A stretch of DNA of 64,000 bases from positions 38,243 through 102,242 of the forward strand of contig NZ_BOVK01000027.1 of assembly GCF_018403685.1 (NCBI RefSeq), given 5' to 3'. A program made the translations under genes and the position numbers. Of this stretch, positions 62,132 to 64,000 are shown piece by piece. The stretch comes from Xylanibacillus composti. Lineage in GTDB: Bacteria; Bacillota; Bacilli; Paenibacillales; K13. Each line of letters starts with the position of its first letter. The first letter of the stretch is position 1. Below the pieces are notes generated by a model. That model searched no databases and was not told the DNA's origin. It saw nothing but the letters and a program-made list of their open reading frames with translations.

Positions 62132-63280
62132 TTAGGCAAGTGTTCCCTTCATCAACAGCCACGCCGCAGACAGCAGTTCACGGAATTGCGGATGGATGAC
62201 TGCCAACATAGTGAAGGGAAACAGACTGGCTGTGGGAATCAGCCATAAATGACGCAGCCTGGGCCGTTTCCGGTATAGCTTGCTGACACCTTTCGCATCG
62301 ACGAGCTTGTCCCCAATCTTCATCCGAACAAGAAGCGTGCTGGCCATCCCCTTGCGGCCTTTTTCCAAAAAATCAATCATATGTGTATGCGTGCCAAGCG
62401 TAACAATCAAAGCAGCCCCTTTCTCATACGCAAGACGCATCGCTAAATCCTCGCTTGTACCTGAAGCCGGCACACTCCTTGCCCATATGCCCAGCCGCTT
62501 GACCCGCTGCATGCCGGGGGCATGGCCATTCGGATAAGCGTGGACAATTATCTCTGCGCCGCACAGCAGCGCTTCGTTCGTGATACTATCCATATCGCCA
62601 ATGATCATATCTGGCCTATATCCGCAAGTGATTAAGGCGTCCGCTCCTCCGTCCACCCCAATTAACACAGGTCGAAAATCGGCAATATACTCGCGCAGCG
62701 CTTGCAAATCCTCACGGAACCCGCTGCCCCTCACGACCACGAGCGCATGGCGTCCCTGCAGCGAAGTTTGCAGATCAGGCAAGGGAAGTCGCTGCAAAAT
62801 CTGCTGTTTTTCCTTGCTGGCATAGGACAACGTATTCTCAATAAATTGCTTCAAGCAGAGCTGCTCATTTTGGAGCGCCCGTTTTCGGCTGTCCTGCCAA
62901 GTTTGCCAATCAAATGGTCTGCATGGAATCGGGTCTCCACCCTCATCCCGGACAATCCGGTTCTGCTCAATCGTGATCCGCATGCCTGAGCGAAAAAGGG
63001 AAAAATGCTGCTGCCGCACCTCCACAATGGGAATCCCGGCTCGCAACAACATCTCTGCCCCCTTCGCCATAAAGGTGCCGCTCATCGTACAAGATGCATT
63101 CACAACCGCTCTGACTTTGGCGGCGATTAAACCTTCAGCAGCCATTTCGTCCAGATCCTCGTGGCACAAGACCGCGATCTCCTTCGTCTGCAGCTGGGGA
63201 ATGAGCCGTTTCGTGCTTTTATTCACCCGTACCACACCAGACACAGGCTTTTCCAGTTGCCAACGGTACCGCCAACGCAT
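62132..63280 (-). CDS. steA: SteA-like putative cytokinetic ring protein
   Basis: The 382-residue protein has the thiamine pyrophosphokinase-like catalytic fold (LIGVDGGADALITCGYRPDMIIGDMDSI in part, GVDGGADAL and DMIIGDMDS) in the middle and a C-terminal membrane helix (about 345-370). The combination is that of SteA, which with SteB takes part in cell division in corynebacteria. The ATG at 63280 follows GGAGGT at 9 bases; long upstream frames lie over the cupredoxin terminator. Confidence 0.83.
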   Translation of the reverse strand: MRWRYRWQLEKPVSGVVRVNKSTKRLIPQLQTKEIAVLCHEDLDEMAAEGLIAAKVRAVVNASCTMSGTFMAKGAEMLLRAGIPIVEVRQQHFSLFRSGMRITIEQNRIVRDEGGDPIPCRPFDWQTWQDSRKRALQNEQLCLKQFIENTLSYASKEKQQILQRLPLPDLQTSLQGRHALVVVRGSGFREDLQALREYIADFRPVLIGVDGGADALITCGYRPDMIIGDMDSITNEALLCGAEIIVHAYPNGHAPGMQRVKRLGIWARSVPASGTSEDLAMRLAYEKGAALIVTLGTHTHMIDFLEKGRKGMASTLLVRMKIGDKLVDAKGVSKLYRKRPRLRHLWLIPTASLFPFTMLAVIHPQFRELLSAAWLLMKGTLA

Positions 63281-63371
63281 GGAAGGGCCACCTCCGACAC
63301 CAGCTAGAGTAGGTGAATCTGCATTTTCATCTAGTATGGGATCAAAGCTGGTTCCATATTCCGCACGCATC

Positions 63372-63414
63372 AAAAAAAAGGCTATTTTTCGAGTCAGTCC
63401 GAAAAATAGCCTTT
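63372..63414 (-). terminator. Terminator after the cupredoxin gene
   Basis: On the minus strand AAAGGCTATTTTTCG pairs perfectly with CGAAAAATAGCCTTT, followed by a run of T residues. Confidence 0.9.
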
Positions 63415-63437
63415 GTTCTGGGAAAGCGGATTCCCTT

Positions 63438-63806
63438 TTATTCCACAACGAGTGTCGCTACCATCTCGGCATGCCCCAGTCCGCACATAACCGAGCAAAC
63501 GAGTTCGAAGGTGCCTGGCTTGTCAAATGTCACTTCTACGGAATCGCCGGCATGAATGTCGATGTCATATCCCTCAATCGCCACGCCATGGATGCCTTCC
63601 TTGTTCCGCATGGAAACGTTCATCGTTTCGCCAAGCTTGACGTGATATTCCTGTTGGTCAAACTCAAAATTCGAGAGCACAAAGCGAAGTTCATTCTCAC
63701 CAACTTCCTCCTCTGCCCCTTCCTTCGGCTCGATCATCGTAATCGAGAACACGACTGCTGCTGCGCTGGCTGCAATAAACAATGCAAACATAATCCACTT
63801 GTGCAT
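63438..63806 (-). CDS. Membrane-anchored CuA-type cupredoxin
   Basis: The 122-residue protein has an N-terminal membrane helix (about 4-24) and an outer cupredoxin domain with H73 and the motif CSVMCGLGHAEM (C104, C108, H112, M115). This is the binuclear CuA pattern of cytochrome c oxidase subunit II. It is far shorter than a full subunit II and has only one helix, and no other oxidase gene is nearby. It may be an electron carrier or a copper-delivery protein. Confidence 0.85.
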   Translation of the reverse strand: MHKWIMFALFIAASAAAVVFSITMIEPKEGAEEEVGENELRFVLSNFEFDQQEYHVKLGETMNVSMRNKEGIHGVAIEGYDIDIHAGDSVEVTFDKPGTFELVCSVMCGLGHAEMVATLVVE

Positions 63807-64000
63807 GAATATCCCCCAATTCCTAGTAGTCCGGTTTTATTATTGTAATGGATTCTTGCATGGAATGGTAAGTGTTCCATCGGTCCAAACGTGAAAAATC
63901 TGTGACAATTGTTCTTCTCGAAATGAACCTCCATCATTATACCCGATCGCCTCACAACATTCAATTGCTTCACAGTCTTCCTGTTACTATTCCGTGATAA

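Noticed and set aside
1..64000. CRISPR arrays, tRNA or rRNA genes, insertion sequences and prophage genes
   Set aside because: No regularly spaced repeats, no tRNA cloverleaf, no rRNA sequence and no transposase or phage gene were recognised; xerD is the normal chromosomal gene.

Overview
The window looks like a chromosomal segment of an endospore-forming member of the Bacillales, most likely Paenibacillus or a close relative. The evidence is the dense run of sporulation genes (spoIIA-sigF, spoVA, spmAB-dacB, ytfJ, spoIIM, dacF), a gene order that follows the Bacillus subtilis backbone (fur, yqzK, xerD, deoB, pun, dacF, spoIIAA, spoIIAB, sigF, spoVA, lysA, ppiB, ribDEBAH, scpAB, dacB, spmAB, rluB, resABCD, read right to left here), Gram-positive ribosome binding sites, frequent TTG and GTG starts, and a base composition a little above 50% GC. 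Nearly all genes lie on the minus strand. Identifications come from reading motifs and gene order; no database search was possible.

Positions 1-9.6 kb are accessory and the most unusual part. Six genes form a doubled three-enzyme set: two phytanoyl-CoA-dioxygenase-like Fe(II)/2-oxoglutarate enzymes, two small VOC-fold proteins and two stand-alone class II aminoacyl-tRNA-synthetase-like enzymes of the amino acid:[carrier protein] ligase type. Next to them are a 73-residue Cys-rich protein, an M2-family (ACE-like) metallopeptidase, a vanadium-dependent haloperoxidase and an AraC regulator. The set reads like a small non-ribosomal amino-acid activation and oxidation cluster. No carrier protein is visible in the window. 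It sits directly behind resD, where the sensor kinase resE would normally be.

9.8-17.7 kb holds the cytochrome c maturation and redox genes resA, resB, resC and resD, then rluB, a short peptidoglycan amidase-like gene and the spore-cortex genes dacB-spmA-spmB. 18-23.5 kb is a second accessory insertion: an AraC regulator divergent from a Gfo/Idh/MocA dehydrogenase, a sugar-phosphate isomerase-like protein, and a secreted GH5 beta-mannanase with two carbohydrate-binding modules. 23.6-31.3 kb holds ytfJ with a DUF2953 gene, scpAB, the riboflavin operon under an FMN riboswitch, and ppiB.

31.4-41.3 kb holds lysA, a short spoVA group, sigF-spoIIAB-spoIIAA, dacF, a flavin-reductase-like gene, and a frameshifted pyrimidine-nucleoside phosphorylase. 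41.5-48.6 kb continues with tandem purine nucleoside phosphorylases, deoB, xerD, yqzK, ald, fur (with a PerR-box-like site) and spoIIM. 48.6-54 kb holds an endonuclease Q-like gene, nudF, an MciZ-like cell-division inhibitor, DUF3866, a PepT-like peptidase and a Prli42-like peptide. 54-59.7 kb encodes a complete branched-chain 2-oxoacid dehydrogenase (lpdV, bkdAA, bkdAB, bkdB) and yqzF. 59.8-63.8 kb encodes a SteA/SteB-like pair with two sugar transferases, and a small membrane-anchored CuA-type cupredoxin.
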